Below are positions 8,252 to 17,219 of a stretch of DNA of 32,141 nucleotides, in pieces. Source of the stretch: Psychromonas sp. B3M02 (lineage in GTDB: Bacteria; Pseudomonadota; Gammaproteobacteria; Enterobacterales; Psychromonadaceae). The DNA lies in contig NZ_QOCB01000119.1 in NCBI RefSeq assembly GCF_003318165.1, positions 1 through 32,141 of the forward strand. The letters run 5' to 3'. Each line of letters begins with the position of its first letter. Position 1 is the stretch's first letter. Below the pieces are notes generated by a model. The model was not told where the DNA came from, made no database searches, and was given only the letters and a program-made list of their open reading frames with translations. A program made the translations under genes and the position numbers.

Positions 8252-9190
8252 GTGAAGTGGTTATTTCTTTCGCTATGCTTACTCAGTCTAGGCTCGCTGT
8301 TTGTGGGTGTGAGCCAGCTGTCTATTATCTCTTTGATCACTCTCGATCCTGCCGCCTGGGATTTGCTTATTACTAGTCGCCTTCCTCGGTTATTAGCTAT
8401 TTTACTGGCAGGAGCAGGCTTAAGTATCGCAGGCTTAGTAATGCAGCAAATTAGTCAAAATAAATTTGCAGCGCCTTCTACCTCAGGCACCATAGAGTGT
8501 GCCATGCTCGGCTATATGTTAAGTCTATTAATATTTGGTGATGGTGAAGCATTATGGCTGATCTTCTTAACCGCTATTATTGGTACCTTAGCTTTTGTTA
8601 AATTAATACAATCAATTCAATTTAAAAATGCCATTTTTGTCCCGTTAATCGGAATAATATTCGGTAATATTATCGAGTCAGTGGTGACCTTCATTGCTTA
8701 TAAGTTTGATGCCTTACAAAACCTGTCGAACTGGAGCCTAGCTAACTTTTCTAATATTTTACAAGGTGACTTCGAGTTGCTTTATATCGCGGTACCTTGC
8801 GCTATTATCACCTATTTGTACGCCAACCAAATTTCTGCCGTAGGGATTGGTAAAAGCTTTGCCACCAACTTAGGCTTAAAATATGGACAAATTGTCACAA
8901 TAGGCGTCATTTTGGTCTCAATAATGGCCGCCACTGTGGTAATGATTGTCGGTGAGTTACCTTTCTTAGGCTTAATCGTGCCTAATATTATTAGTTATTA
9001 TCAAGGTGATAATTTAAAGAAAAATTTACCCAACACCGCTTTATTAGGCGCATGTGTAGTGCTGGTTTGTGATTTAATCAGCCGAATTATTATTTTCCCT
9101 TACGAATTACCTGTATCTATGTTTATCAGCATTATTGGTGGCTTAGTCTTTATTATTTTATTGTTAAAGAGAGAAGCCAATGACAGATAA
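8252..9190 (+). CDS. Ferric siderophore ABC permease, first subunit (FecCD family)
   Basis: This 312-residue inner-membrane permease is of the FecCD/BtuC family, comparable to FatD, VctD or CeuB. It has about nine or ten membrane segments, beginning with WLFLSLCLLSLGSLFVGVSQL. Family motifs include SRLPRLLAILLAGAGLSIAGLVMQQISQNKFAAPSTSGT near residues 40-85 and GELPFLGLIVPNIISYYQG near residues 230-255, the latter being the ATPase-coupling region. The start codon is GTG with only a weak ribosome site. The 3' end overlaps the next permease gene by 11 bases, indicating translational coupling and a heterodimeric channel. Confidence 0.92.
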   Translation: MKWLFLSLCLLSLGSLFVGVSQLSIISLITLDPAAWDLLITSRLPRLLAILLAGAGLSIAGLVMQQISQNKFAAPSTSGTIECAMLGYMLSLLIFGDGEALWLIFLTAIIGTLAFVKLIQSIQFKNAIFVPLIGIIFGNIIESVVTFIAYKFDALQNLSNWSLANFSNILQGDFELLYIAVPCAIITYLYANQISAVGIGKSFATNLGLKYGQIVTIGVILVSIMAATVVMIVGELPFLGLIVPNIISYYQGDNLKKNLPNTALLGACVVLVCDLISRIIIFPYELPVSMFISIIGGLVFIILLLKREANDR

Positions 9191-10130
9191 ATCTAAATTA
9201 TTTCTGCTATTAATATTGATTATAGGGTTTGCAGTATTTTTACTGGGCCATGGGCTAACAATGGATAATTATCAGTACTTTTTGTCTAAACGTACCCCAA
9301 AAGTACTTGCGATGATCTTAGCCAGTGTCGCTATTGCCTTATCTTCTTTTGCATTTCAAACCATCACCCATAATCGGATTTTAACCCCCAGTATCATGGG
9401 CTTTGATGCTTTATATTTATTAATACAAGTTAGCATTGTGTTTGTCGCTGGTAGCTTAAGTGTTGTCGCGCTTAACCCTTATATTAACTTCTCTATTTCA
9501 GCGTTTATTATGGTCGGCTTCTCTACCCTACTCTTCCACTTTTACTTTGGTTCTGGAAGACGCAATATCATTGTGTTGTTGTTGGTCGGAGTGGTACTTA
9601 GCCAGTTGCTTTTTAATATGGCTAATATGTTAGTGATGATGTTAGATCCTAATGAATATGCTGCAGTACAAGCCAATATGTTTGCTAGTTTTGGCAAGGT
9701 CTCGAAGCCATTAATTTACCTTTGCATACCAATCATTCTGTTAGCTGCAATCGCACTCTTTAAACATGCTAATGTGCTCAATGTGTTATGGCTAGAAAAT
9801 GACAATGCCACCAGCTTAGGTGTAGATGTGCCAATCGTCACTAAACGTATTTTATTACTCAGTGCTTTATTAATTGCTGTTTCCACTGCATTAGTTGGCC
9901 CGGTCTTATTTTTAGGACTTTTAGTGACTAATTTGACTCGAGAATGGTTCAATACCTACCAACATAAAACACTCTTTATAGGCTGTAGTTTAATCTCCAT
10001 GTTGGCATTACTCAGTGGTCAAGTCATTGTTGAGCATGTCTTTGCGTTGCAAACCACGTTAAGTGTGGTGATTAATTTTATTGGCGGGCTGTATTTCTTA
10101 AGAATGCTGCTTAAGAACCAAATTGTCTAA
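9180..10130 (+). CDS. Ferric siderophore ABC permease, second subunit (FecCD family)
   Basis: A 316-residue partner permease comparable to FatC, VctG or CeuC. The conserved KRTPKVLAMILASVAIALSSFAFQTITHNRILTPSIMGFDALY stretch near residues 37-80 is the counterpart of the motif in the first subunit. GPVLFLGLLVTNLTREW near residue 245 is the coupling-helix region. An AGAGAAG site lies within the end of the upstream gene. The two permeases form the transmembrane channel for the same importer. Confidence 0.92.
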   Translation: MTDKSKLFLLLILIIGFAVFLLGHGLTMDNYQYFLSKRTPKVLAMILASVAIALSSFAFQTITHNRILTPSIMGFDALYLLIQVSIVFVAGSLSVVALNPYINFSISAFIMVGFSTLLFHFYFGSGRRNIIVLLLVGVVLSQLLFNMANMLVMMLDPNEYAAVQANMFASFGKVSKPLIYLCIPIILLAAIALFKHANVLNVLWLENDNATSLGVDVPIVTKRILLLSALLIAVSTALVGPVLFLGLLVTNLTREWFNTYQHKTLFIGCSLISMLALLSGQVIVEHVFALQTTLSVVINFIGGLYFLRMLLKNQIV

Positions 10131-10154
10131 ACATAGTAATAGGTAAGTAGACAG

Positions 10155-10910
10155 ATGATAAAAGTAGAAAATATTAACAAACAATATGCAGGTAAATTGG
10201 TTGCGAGCAATATCAATGTTGCCTTTGAAAAAGGCAAAGTCACCTCCATTATTGGTCCGAATGGGGCAGGAAAAAGTACTTTACTATCAATCATGAGCCG
10301 TTTACTTAATAAAGATTCGGGTAATGTCTATGTGGATGGTACTGAACTAGAAAAATGGGCAACTAACACTTTAGCTAAAAGGTTAGCTGTATTAAAACAA
10401 TCGAATAATTTAAACATGCGCTTTACTGTTAAGGAGCTCATCGCATTTGGACGCTTCCCCCATTCACAAGGTAAATTAACAGACACCGATCATCAGGTGA
10501 TACAACATGCCATTGAATATTTAGACTTAGTCGCGATTCAAGATAAGTATCTTGATAATTTAAGTGGCGGGCAAAAACAATTAGCTTTTATTGCGATGGT
10601 AATGGCGCAGGATACAGATTACGTATTACTGGACGAACCACTCAATAATCTAGATATCAAACATTCACTGCAAATTATGAAAAACATTCGTCGTTTAGCG
10701 CATGAAATGAACAAAGCAGTGGTGATTGTCATCCATGATATTAACTTTGCTTCCTGCTATTCAGATAATATTATCGCCATGAAAAATGGTGAAATTGCTA
10801 TTGCAGGAAATGTCGACCAAGTTATTCAAGCCTCCGTTTTAGAAAGTGTTTATGATACGCCTTTTAAAGTGGTTACTTTAGATAATCAACATGTCTGTGT
10901 GTATTATTGA
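10155..10910 (+). CDS. Ferric siderophore ABC transporter ATPase
   Basis: A 251-residue ATPase of the FecE/FatE/VctC/CeuD type. Walker A is GPNGAGKST near residues 34-42, the Q-loop follows in VLKQSNNL, the signature is LSGGQKQ near residue 136, Walker B is YVLLDEP, and the switch His is in VIHDINFA. It is the last gene of the binding protein-permease-permease-ATPase operon and converges on the AraC-type regulator with a 17-base gap. No strong terminator hairpin is visible in that gap. Confidence 0.93.
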   Translation: MIKVENINKQYAGKLVASNINVAFEKGKVTSIIGPNGAGKSTLLSIMSRLLNKDSGNVYVDGTELEKWATNTLAKRLAVLKQSNNLNMRFTVKELIAFGRFPHSQGKLTDTDHQVIQHAIEYLDLVAIQDKYLDNLSGGQKQLAFIAMVMAQDTDYVLLDEPLNNLDIKHSLQIMKNIRRLAHEMNKAVVIVIHDINFASCYSDNIIAMKNGEIAIAGNVDQVIQASVLESVYDTPFKVVTLDNQHVCVYY

Positions 10911-10927
10911 TCTCTAGCGATTAATGT

Positions 10928-11941
10928 TTAGCTATTTTTCAATGACTGAGTCGGTGAAAAACCAAATTGTTTTTTAAAGGCATTAGTAAAGTTTGAAGGG
11001 TGACGATAACCCGCATTATAAGCCGCTTCTGTTATTGATACCGCACCTCTCGCTAGCTGCTGTTTTGCTATATCCAAACGGCGACGACGAATATAAGTAT
11101 TAACACTACACCCTAATGTGCTTTTAAATTTTCGCTGTAAACTAGAAGCACTCATCGCGGATACTTGTGACAAGGTTTGTATTGAAATAGGATCATTGAG
11201 ATGTGCTTCAATATAGACCATTAAAGGGTCTAGGCGATGATCAAAACGGTTCTCTAACTGAGCAACCTTTGGCGTTTCTGACGCATGTAATCCAACAATA
11301 TCAGTACTCTTGAACTGCTTAAAGATAGCCATAAACAGCTGCAACGTTAACGATTCAACTTGCATTCTTTGCATAAAATTAACTGGAGAGCTTAAGTTAA
11401 TCAGTTCCTGACTTAATGCTAATACTGACGCGTCTAACCTGAGTTTAAAATGGGCAAGGTGCTCTGAAAGAAAGACACGGAAAGGGTCATTGTTATCACA
11501 GCGGCTTTCCAACCAATCAATGGGTAAAGCGATATTAAGTTTTGTGACATAATTATCCGTATACAATTGACGATGGAAACTGGCTGGTTTATTCAAATTA
11601 ACCAACACCGCATTATAGGCAGCATCGGCATCTAATGTGAAATTAAGCGAGTCATAACCAAAATCTAATTTACCCTCCAACAAAATGACCATCATTACCG
11701 ACTTTTGGGCTGTTGATAACACTTGAAAATCGATTAATTCATGTGTCCTTCCCCCCTGAATGGTAAAACTATTTTGTACTTGATGGGAGATAAATTTCCC
11801 TTCCGATAAAGCGATAGGTGGTGCTTTTTGTGATGATGATATATGACGAGAATAGTTTTCAGAAATAACAGTTTGCAGGTCATGTTGCTCTAAACAACGT
11901 GTCCCACACCCTTTTAGGGTATATTTATTCATCTCTTCCAT
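10928..11941 (-). CDS. AraC-family regulator, siderophore-locus type
   Basis: A 337-residue AraC/XylS-family regulator resembling PchR-type siderophore activators in layout. A long N-terminal sensing domain (about residues 1-230) is followed by the two helix-turn-helix units: PISIQTLSQVSAMSASSLQRKFKSTLGCS and RGAVSITEAAYNAGYRHPSNFTNAFKKQFGFSP. The start at 11941 is chosen because AGGAAGG lies just upstream; the frame could begin 12 codons earlier, without such a site. It is divergent from the TonB receptor gene, and likely senses the ferric siderophore and activates the receptor and perhaps the transporter. Confidence 0.88.
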   Translation of the reverse strand: MEEMNKYTLKGCGTRCLEQHDLQTVISENYSRHISSSQKAPPIALSEGKFISHQVQNSFTIQGGRTHELIDFQVLSTAQKSVMMVILLEGKLDFGYDSLNFTLDADAAYNAVLVNLNKPASFHRQLYTDNYVTKLNIALPIDWLESRCDNNDPFRVFLSEHLAHFKLRLDASVLALSQELINLSSPVNFMQRMQVESLTLQLFMAIFKQFKSTDIVGLHASETPKVAQLENRFDHRLDPLMVYIEAHLNDPISIQTLSQVSAMSASSLQRKFKSTLGCSVNTYIRRRRLDIAKQQLARGAVSITEAAYNAGYRHPSNFTNAFKKQFGFSPTQSLKNS

Positions 11942-12022
11942 GTGCACCTTCCTCATAACATAATGGTTATTTTGCATAATAGATTAAGCTGTTCTGTCTC
12001 CATCAACTCTCTTATTATAAAC

Positions 12023-12041
12023 GCGAATAAATATCATTACT
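12023..12041 (+). promoter_or_regulatory. Putative Fur box between AraC gene and TonB receptor
   Basis: GCGAATAAATATCATTACT matches the Fur 19-mer at about 12 positions and shares TATCATTACTA with the site at 7265-7283. It lies 22 bases before the receptor start and within the divergent promoter region, so it could serve both genes. Confidence 0.5.
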
Positions 12042-12063
12042 AATTATAATTTAAGGGAAGTAA

Positions 12064-14052
12064 ATGGAATTCAAGGCAGTTAGAAATAAAGTGTGTGTTG
12101 CTGTGTTATTGGGGCTTAGTACCCAAGTTATTGCAGATGATTCACAAGTGATGGATGAAATAGTGGTATGGGGAACTAGCGTATCAAGTAGTTCAGAGAA
12201 CCTAGGTGACCAAGATATTTCATTAAAGCAAGCAGACCATATGTCGGATCTACTTCGTGATATTCCAGGTGTTGATGTGGGTGGAACACACTCATTAACA
12301 CAACGTATTAATGTACGTAGTTTAGGCGAAAGTGACTTAGATATTCGATTAGATGGTGCATCACAGCATGCAAATATGTTCCATCATATTGGTAACCTGA
12401 CGTTAAACCCAGATATCCTTAAATCAGTGGATATCGAGGTAGGTAATAACTCTGTGACGCAATCAGGTTTAGGCGGCACAGTGCTATTCGAAACTAAAGA
12501 TGGTAAAGATTTACTGCGAAATGGAGAACGTGTTGGTGCGCGTATTTATGGTGGTTATGCAACCAATGATAATCAACAAGGATCGTTAACCGTTTACGGT
12601 ATGTTAAGCGATAAAGTGGACGCGATGATCTACGGTAATATCGTAGACCGCGATAACTTCGAAGACGGCGATGGCACTGAAACTTATGGTTCCGCGGGTA
12701 AAGTATCAAATATTTTATTTAAAGTAGGTTATGAACCTTCTGCTAAACATCGATTTGAACTAAGTTATGATATGTATCGAGATAGCGGTGACTACAATCC
12801 TCGTCCAGATATGTCTGGTGATGCCAATGTAGGGTTAAGTGGCGATTTACTCATTCCTACGGATTACGACCGCGACACATTCACCGCTTCTTACCAGCTA
12901 AAAGGCAACAAACACAGCGGCAAAACCAGTGTTTACATTAGTACCACTGAAATTACGCGTGATGAGACAGTTATGGAAGGCGTATGGCCAACCAACCGTG
13001 TTTCAGTGAATACCGCTGAAAACCAAAATATCGGTGCTAACGCCCTGTTTGAATCTAACCTAGTGATCGCTAATTTCGATAACCAATTCAGCTATGGTAT
13101 CGATTTTGTTCACCAAAACAGTAGCAGTACTTATGGTGATACTGATTACATGGATGAAAATGCCATTTCTAGCGATATTTTCATTGAAGATCGCTTTTAC
13201 TTCACCGATGACTTCTCTGTGACAGCCGGCCTTCGTTACGATAATTTCCGTCGTGATGCTGAAACCAGTGACAAAACATTTGATGATGTTACTTGGGGCT
13301 TAGGTGTTGATTGGGATGTGACTGACTCTGTTAGTTTATTTGCGAGTGCGCGTAGCTTGTTTAAGGGCCCAGAGTTACTTGAAACCTTTATTCAGTACCA
13401 AGACGTTGCTTATTTAGATGATGATATTAAAGCAGAAACTGGTTTAAACAGTGAAGTGGGCATACGCTACTCGGAGTTCTTTGGTGAACATTCAGTAAGT
13501 GCGAGTGCGACTGTCTTCCAAACGAATATTGATGATTACATTACAGAAACTTATCAAGATGATGGTTCGTACTTAATCGAGAATATTGGTGACGCTGAAA
13601 TCAAAGGTTTTGAGTTAAGTACAAGCTATGGTTATGACGCGTTCTTCACTAAGGTATCTTACTCTCGCTCAGATTCAGACAATACAACGACTGGTGGCCC
13701 TTTATTAGATGCCAATGGCCGTAGTATGGATATTGGAGACAGTATCTCATTATCCTTAGATTATGAATTATCATCGATTGATTTATTAGTGGGTTGGACA
13801 TCAAACTTTGTCTTAGAAGAGGATAACGTTGAAGATGATAGTGCGGTTAAAGAAGCTTACAACACACATGATCTTTATGCTCAATGGACTCCATCAAGCA
13901 TTGAAGGGCTACAATTAACCTTTGGTATAGATAACGTGACAGACGAGTTATACACCTCTCACGCATCAAGAACTGGCTCTGCACGAGGTTACACACTAGA
14001 TGATTATGAACCAGGCCGTAATTTTAAATTATCAGCGGCTTATCAATTTTAA
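12064..14052 (+). CDS. TonB-dependent outer membrane siderophore receptor
   Basis: This 662-residue receptor imports a ferric siderophore across the outer membrane using TonB energy. The signal peptide ends near VIADDSQ. A TonB box (DEIVVWG) lies near residue 31. The plug domain contains MSDLLRDIPGVDVGG, INVRSLGESDLDIRLDG and an FHHIGNL segment, a combination that recalls FetA-type xenosiderophore receptors. The C-terminal barrel ends DDYEPGRNFKLSAAYQF with terminal Phe. The neighbouring CeuE/FatB-like importer suggests a catecholate ligand. No siderophore biosynthesis genes are in the window, so the ligand may be taken from other species. Exact ligand is inference. Confidence 0.9.
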   Translation: MEFKAVRNKVCVAVLLGLSTQVIADDSQVMDEIVVWGTSVSSSSENLGDQDISLKQADHMSDLLRDIPGVDVGGTHSLTQRINVRSLGESDLDIRLDGASQHANMFHHIGNLTLNPDILKSVDIEVGNNSVTQSGLGGTVLFETKDGKDLLRNGERVGARIYGGYATNDNQQGSLTVYGMLSDKVDAMIYGNIVDRDNFEDGDGTETYGSAGKVSNILFKVGYEPSAKHRFELSYDMYRDSGDYNPRPDMSGDANVGLSGDLLIPTDYDRDTFTASYQLKGNKHSGKTSVYISTTEITRDETVMEGVWPTNRVSVNTAENQNIGANALFESNLVIANFDNQFSYGIDFVHQNSSSTYGDTDYMDENAISSDIFIEDRFYFTDDFSVTAGLRYDNFRRDAETSDKTFDDVTWGLGVDWDVTDSVSLFASARSLFKGPELLETFIQYQDVAYLDDDIKAETGLNSEVGIRYSEFFGEHSVSASATVFQTNIDDYITETYQDDGSYLIENIGDAEIKGFELSTSYGYDAFFTKVSYSRSDSDNTTTGGPLLDANGRSMDIGDSISLSLDYELSSIDLLVGWTSNFVLEEDNVEDDSAVKEAYNTHDLYAQWTPSSIEGLQLTFGIDNVTDELYTSHASRTGSARGYTLDDYEPGRNFKLSAAYQF

Positions 14053-14071
14053 TATTCTTTAAATATCAACT

Positions 14072-14099
14072 AAAAGAGAGCCTTAGGCTCTCTTTTTTA
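14072..14099 (+). terminator. Rho-independent terminator after the receptor gene
   Basis: AAAAGAGAGCC (14072-14082), a TTA loop and GGCTCTCTTTT (14086-14096) form a perfect 11-bp stem followed by TT. It lies about 20 bases past the receptor stop. Confidence 0.9.
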
Positions 14100-14193
14100 T
14101 ACCAATTATACTCAATAAGCCCCCTCACTTTTAGATCGTTAAAAGTAACTTGTTATAGCAAGTACGCCGGCCCTTAATGACTGAGATTGGTAT
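14099..14193. repeat. 95-bp segment bounded by ATACCAAT/ATTGGTAT inverted ends
   Basis: The 8-base arm ATACCAAT at 14099-14106 is the exact inverted copy of ATTGGTAT at 14186-14193. The same arm pair, fused, forms the palindrome at 7-23. The segment has no reading frame and sits between a terminator and the DUF2218 gene. It could be a short MITE-like element; a genome search for copies is needed to prove that. Confidence 0.35.
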
Positions 14194-14211
14194 TATTATG
14201 GACAAAGTGAC

Positions 14212-14502
14212 ATGCACAATAGTAAAACATTAATAAAGTCAGAACATGCAGGACGTTATTTACAGACGCTTTGCAAACATTTCTCACGTAAGGTTCCCGC
14301 AGAGTGGGATCAGCAAGCAGGAAAAGTTAATTTCGCAATGGGAGAGTGTAAATTAACCTATTTAAAAGAGGCTAATGCATTAGCCCTATATTGCAGTGCT
14401 GATTCACAAGACAAACTGTCTACAATACAACGCATTTTAGAGCAGCATGTCACCATGCTGTCACGAAGAGAAACCATCAGTATGGTTTGGTCAAACACAT
14501 AA
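14212..14502 (+). CDS. DUF2218-family small protein
   Basis: A 96-residue single-domain protein of the DUF2218 family, recognisable from HAGRYLQTLCKHFSRKVPAEW at the start, the GKVNFAMGECKLTY middle and a closing helix with LEQHVTMLSRRETISMVW. Members are often found near siderophore receptors and iron-uptake genes, as here. No enzymatic motif is visible. It lies about 160 bases after the receptor, behind a strong terminator, so it may have its own promoter. Confidence 0.8.
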   Translation: MHNSKTLIKSEHAGRYLQTLCKHFSRKVPAEWDQQAGKVNFAMGECKLTYLKEANALALYCSADSQDKLSTIQRILEQHVTMLSRRETISMVWSNT

Positions 14503-14514
14503 TTCACCACATCA

Positions 14515-14544
14515 AGTGCTTCTTCATCCCTGTGAAGAAGCACT
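14515..14544. terminator. Hairpin between converging DUF2218 and LysR genes
   Basis: AGTGCTTCTTCA (14515-14526) and TGAAGAAGCACT (14533-14544) form a perfect 12-bp stem with a 6-base loop. There is no T-tract on the plus side, so it may act as a termination or mRNA-protecting structure shared by both genes. Confidence 0.6.
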
Positions 14545-14554
14545 CCTCCCCACA

Positions 14555-15466
14555 TCAATTCGCCATACTTAATGCTATTTCATCTTTAAACGCTAGCGTA
14601 ATGTCTGTAAATGCTTTAACAATAGCACTCTTGTTATTACACGCATGCTGTAATTGCACATTAATCTCAGTGTTTACCTTATTCAATTTAATAAAATGAC
14701 ACCCTTCGCTATACAACTTTCGAATGCAATAAGGGGCAATGGCGACACCTAAGCCTGCAGCAACTTCTGTCACTAAGGTTTGCATATGCCGGGGCTGACT
14801 GACAATATTAGGAGAAAAACCAGCTTGTTTACATTGCGTGATCGTTTCGTCAAACAACCCTAATGCTTCATCACGATTAAAAATAATAAAGGGGTCGTGC
14901 TTTAATTGCGATAAATCCAGTTGCCCTTGATTTGCAAGGGCATGATCTTGATTCACAATCGCCACCAGTTGATCACTATAAATCACATGATCTGTAAAGT
15001 CAGCGGCAATAGTACTCGGTAAAGGGCGAGAAAACGCAATTTCGATCTGCCCTGATTGTAATGCATCAATTTGCTCCGTTGCAGTCATTTCCAATAACAC
15101 CACATGTACCTGCGGATATTGATGCTTATATTGACGAACTAATTTAGCCATAAAAGTTAAACAAGCGGAGCTTAAGTGAGCAATTCGTAATGTCCCTATT
15201 TCGCCATTTTCTGCACGTTTGACCTGTGTTTTAGCTTGCTCTGTCATCGCCAAAATAGCATTGGCGTCCACCAGCAGCTGTTTGCCCGCTTCAGTAATAC
15301 TCACTTCTCTTGAAGTACGATGAAATAATGTTACCGCTAACTCCGCCTCCAAAGCAGAAATATGACGACTAATTGCAGGTTGTACCGTATGCAATTCCCG
15401 CGCAGCTTCAGAAAAACTTTTATGTTTAGCGACCACAACAAAACTTTTTAAAGATTTAATATCCAT
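14555..15466 (-). CDS. LysR-family transcriptional regulator
   Basis: A 303-residue LysR regulator of normal family length. The N-terminal helix-turn-helix lies at about residues 1-60 (SFSEAARELHTVQPAISRHISALEAEL). The effector-binding domain fills residues 90-300, with GTLRIAHLSSACLTFMAKLVRQYKHQYP at its start. AAGGAG precedes the ATG. It is divergent from an MFS exporter gene, and the shared control region contains a LysR-type dyad, so it most likely regulates that transporter in response to an exported compound. Confidence 0.92.
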   Translation of the reverse strand: MDIKSLKSFVVVAKHKSFSEAARELHTVQPAISRHISALEAELAVTLFHRTSREVSITEAGKQLLVDANAILAMTEQAKTQVKRAENGEIGTLRIAHLSSACLTFMAKLVRQYKHQYPQVHVVLLEMTATEQIDALQSGQIEIAFSRPLPSTIAADFTDHVIYSDQLVAIVNQDHALANQGQLDLSQLKHDPFIIFNRDEALGLFDETITQCKQAGFSPNIVSQPRHMQTLVTEVAAGLGVAIAPYCIRKLYSEGCHFIKLNKVNTEINVQLQHACNNKSAIVKAFTDITLAFKDEIALSMAN

Positions 15467-15490
15467 ATTTCGCTCCTTAGTGCCCCTCCA

Positions 15491-15507
15491 TATACAAAAA
15501 TTGTATA
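15491..15507. promoter_or_regulatory. Putative LysR operator
   Basis: TATACAAAAATTGTATA is an interrupted dyad (ATACAA/TTGTAT around AAA) and fits the T-N11-A LysR box. It sits in the divergent gap between the regulator and the MFS gene. Confidence 0.6.
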
Positions 15508-15587
15508 GATTCTATAAAATATTAACATTTTTGTTATTAACAATTTCACTTTATTCTCTGTTTATATTTAATAATCAAAGAGCGAAC

Positions 15588-16763
15588 ATGCCCACACATA
15601 ATCCCCCTCACTCCTTAAGTCGGTTTACCCTACTATTAATGACTACTGCGATAGCAGCAACAGCAGCCAATCTGTATTATAACCAACCTATTTTGCCTTT
15701 ACTTGCACAGGAATTTAAACTGACGAGTGGCCAATTAGGCAACATTCCAGCATTAACTCAATTTGGTTACGCCTTTGCATTATTATTTATCTCCCCCCTC
15801 GGAGACGCACTGCCTAGACGTCGTTTAATTGGTTTTTTATCATGCTTACTCGTAGCTGCTTGTTTACTAGCAATTGCTTCCCCTAATTTTCCTCTATTAT
15901 TAATTGCGGTTTTTTTAATTGGTGTCAGCGCGAATATCACCCAACAATTAATCCCGTTTGCTGCGTCAATGGTGTCTCCGGCAAATAAAGGAGCGACCTT
16001 AAGTACATTAATGATGGGATTAACCTTAGGTATATTATTATCAAGAACCTTGAGTGGTTATGTAGGTGAGCAATTTGGTTGGCGTGCCGTGTTCATTATG
16101 TCAGCAGGTATATCCGCAATATTTGGCGTGTTGTTATTTACTTTTTTACCATCGAATAAACCACACAGTCAATTAGGTTATTGGGCATTAATTAACAGTA
16201 CTTTAAGCTTATTTGTAAAACACAAATCACTGCAGAAATATACTTTCTCAGGTGCATGTTGGTTTGCTTCATTTAACGTATTATGGGCTACATTGGCCAT
16301 CTATGTCAGCGATGCTCCTTTTAATTACAATGCACAACAAGCTGGTTTATTTGGTGTTATTGCACTAGCTGGTGTGATTGGAGCAAAATTAGCAGGAAGA
16401 TGGGTCAATAAACTAGGATCTAAAAATGTAGTAATGCTTGCTTTAGTATTGATTGCATTAGGTTTTGTGATTACAGGTTTATTTGCAGGAAATCTTATCG
16501 CTTTAGTTGTCGGTATTATCCTGATCGATTTCGGTATTTTTAGTGCTCAAGTCGCAAACCAAGTGCGTGTATTTAGTATTGATCCCACTGCGCAAAGCCG
16601 TATTAATGGTATCTATATGCTCGGTTATTACTTAGGCGGTGCAATAGGCTCTATGGTTGGATTAAAAGCCTTTGCATTATATCAATGGCCTGGGGTCATT
16701 GCGGTGAGTATACTCTTTTTAGTTGCTAGTGGATGTTTTAACGCATTAGCCAAAAGAACCTAA
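15588..16763 (+). CDS. Major facilitator superfamily exporter
   Basis: A 391-residue MFS transporter with 12 predicted membrane segments. The first segment leads into AANLYYNQPILPLLAQEF, typical of the YnfM/YgaY-like drug-proton antiporter group. The loop between helices 2 and 3 has GDALPRRRLIG, the MFS signature. A second basic loop (GRWVNKLGSKN) occurs in the C-terminal half. I start at 15588, where AGAG precedes an ATG and the known family N-terminus begins; the frame extends 36 codons upstream into the LysR operator and is unlikely to be used. Substrate unknown. Confidence 0.9.
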   Translation: MPTHNPPHSLSRFTLLLMTTAIAATAANLYYNQPILPLLAQEFKLTSGQLGNIPALTQFGYAFALLFISPLGDALPRRRLIGFLSCLLVAACLLAIASPNFPLLLIAVFLIGVSANITQQLIPFAASMVSPANKGATLSTLMMGLTLGILLSRTLSGYVGEQFGWRAVFIMSAGISAIFGVLLFTFLPSNKPHSQLGYWALINSTLSLFVKHKSLQKYTFSGACWFASFNVLWATLAIYVSDAPFNYNAQQAGLFGVIALAGVIGAKLAGRWVNKLGSKNVVMLALVLIALGFVITGLFAGNLIALVVGIILIDFGIFSAQVANQVRVFSIDPTAQSRINGIYMLGYYLGGAIGSMVGLKAFALYQWPGVIAVSILFLVASGCFNALAKRT

Positions 16764-16769
16764 TCATTA

Positions 16770-16797
16770 AAATCGATGCATCTTAATGCATCGATTT
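16770..16797. terminator. Bidirectional terminator between MFS gene and rpmJ paralogue
   Basis: AAATCGATGCAT (16770-16781) and ATGCATCGATTT (16786-16797) form a perfect 12-bp stem with a CTTA loop, followed by CGTTT on the plus strand. It serves two converging genes. Confidence 0.75.
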
Positions 16798-16814
16798 CGT
16801 TTAATGCTGACCAA

Positions 16815-16940
16815 CTAGCCCTGTCTTGCTTTAAAGCGCGGGTTAGTTTTACAAATAACGTAAGACTTGCCCTTTCTTCTCACTATTTGACAATCAGGGT
16901 GACGTGTTTTAGCACTTTTTAATGAACTTAATACTTTCAT
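16815..16940 (-). CDS. ykgO: Zinc-free 50S ribosomal protein L36 paralogue (type B)
   Basis: A 41-residue protein beginning [20 protein letters not shown] and ending [10 protein letters not shown]. It is the YkgO type of L36, which lacks the full Cys/His zinc site of the primary L36 (only Cys17 and Cys30 remain) and replaces it during zinc starvation. A very strong site, GAGGTGAT, sits between the upstream L31B stop codon and this ATG, only eight bases after that stop. It is co-transcribed with the L31 paralogue under the Zur-type box. Confidence 0.93.
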   Translation of the reverse strand: MKVLSSLKSAKTRHPDCQIVRRKGKSYVICKTNPRFKARQG

Positions 16941-16948
16941 ATCACCTC

Positions 16949-17197
16949 CTAAGACTTTAACTTACCAAAGCGATGATTAAACATAGCGACACGACCATCC
17001 TGAGTAACAACCGTCTGTTTACCTGTGTAATAAGGATGCGATTCACTTGACACCTCAATCGCATAATAAGGATAAGTTTCCCCATCTATCTCAACCGTTT
17101 TAGTAGGCTGTAACGTTGAGCCAACAATAAAATACTTATCAACCGATGTGTCGTGAAAAGCTACTTTTTGATATTTAGGGTGAATACTCGCTTTCAT
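16949..17197 (-). CDS. rpmE2: Zinc-free 50S ribosomal protein L31 paralogue (type B)
   Basis: An 82-residue L31 type B (YkgM) protein: [19 protein letters not shown] at the N-terminus, [12 protein letters not shown] in the middle and [13 protein letters not shown] at the end. It has no cysteine, so it cannot bind the structural zinc of primary L31. Under zinc limitation it displaces the zinc-binding form and frees metal. It is the first gene of a two-gene operon with the L36 paralogue. A Zur-like operator lies 23 bases upstream. Confidence 0.95.
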   Translation of the reverse strand: MKASIHPKYQKVAFHDTSVDKYFIVGSTLQPTKTVEIDGETYPYYAIEVSSESHPYYTGKQTVVTQDGRVAMFNHRFGKLKS

Positions 17198-17219
17198 AAT
17201 AAACCTCTAATTAAAATAA

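Noticed and set aside
15480-15587. 36-codon N-terminal extension of the MFS exporter
   Set aside because: It overlaps the LysR-type operator and promoter region; the ATG at 15588 has a better ribosome site and fits the family N-terminus.
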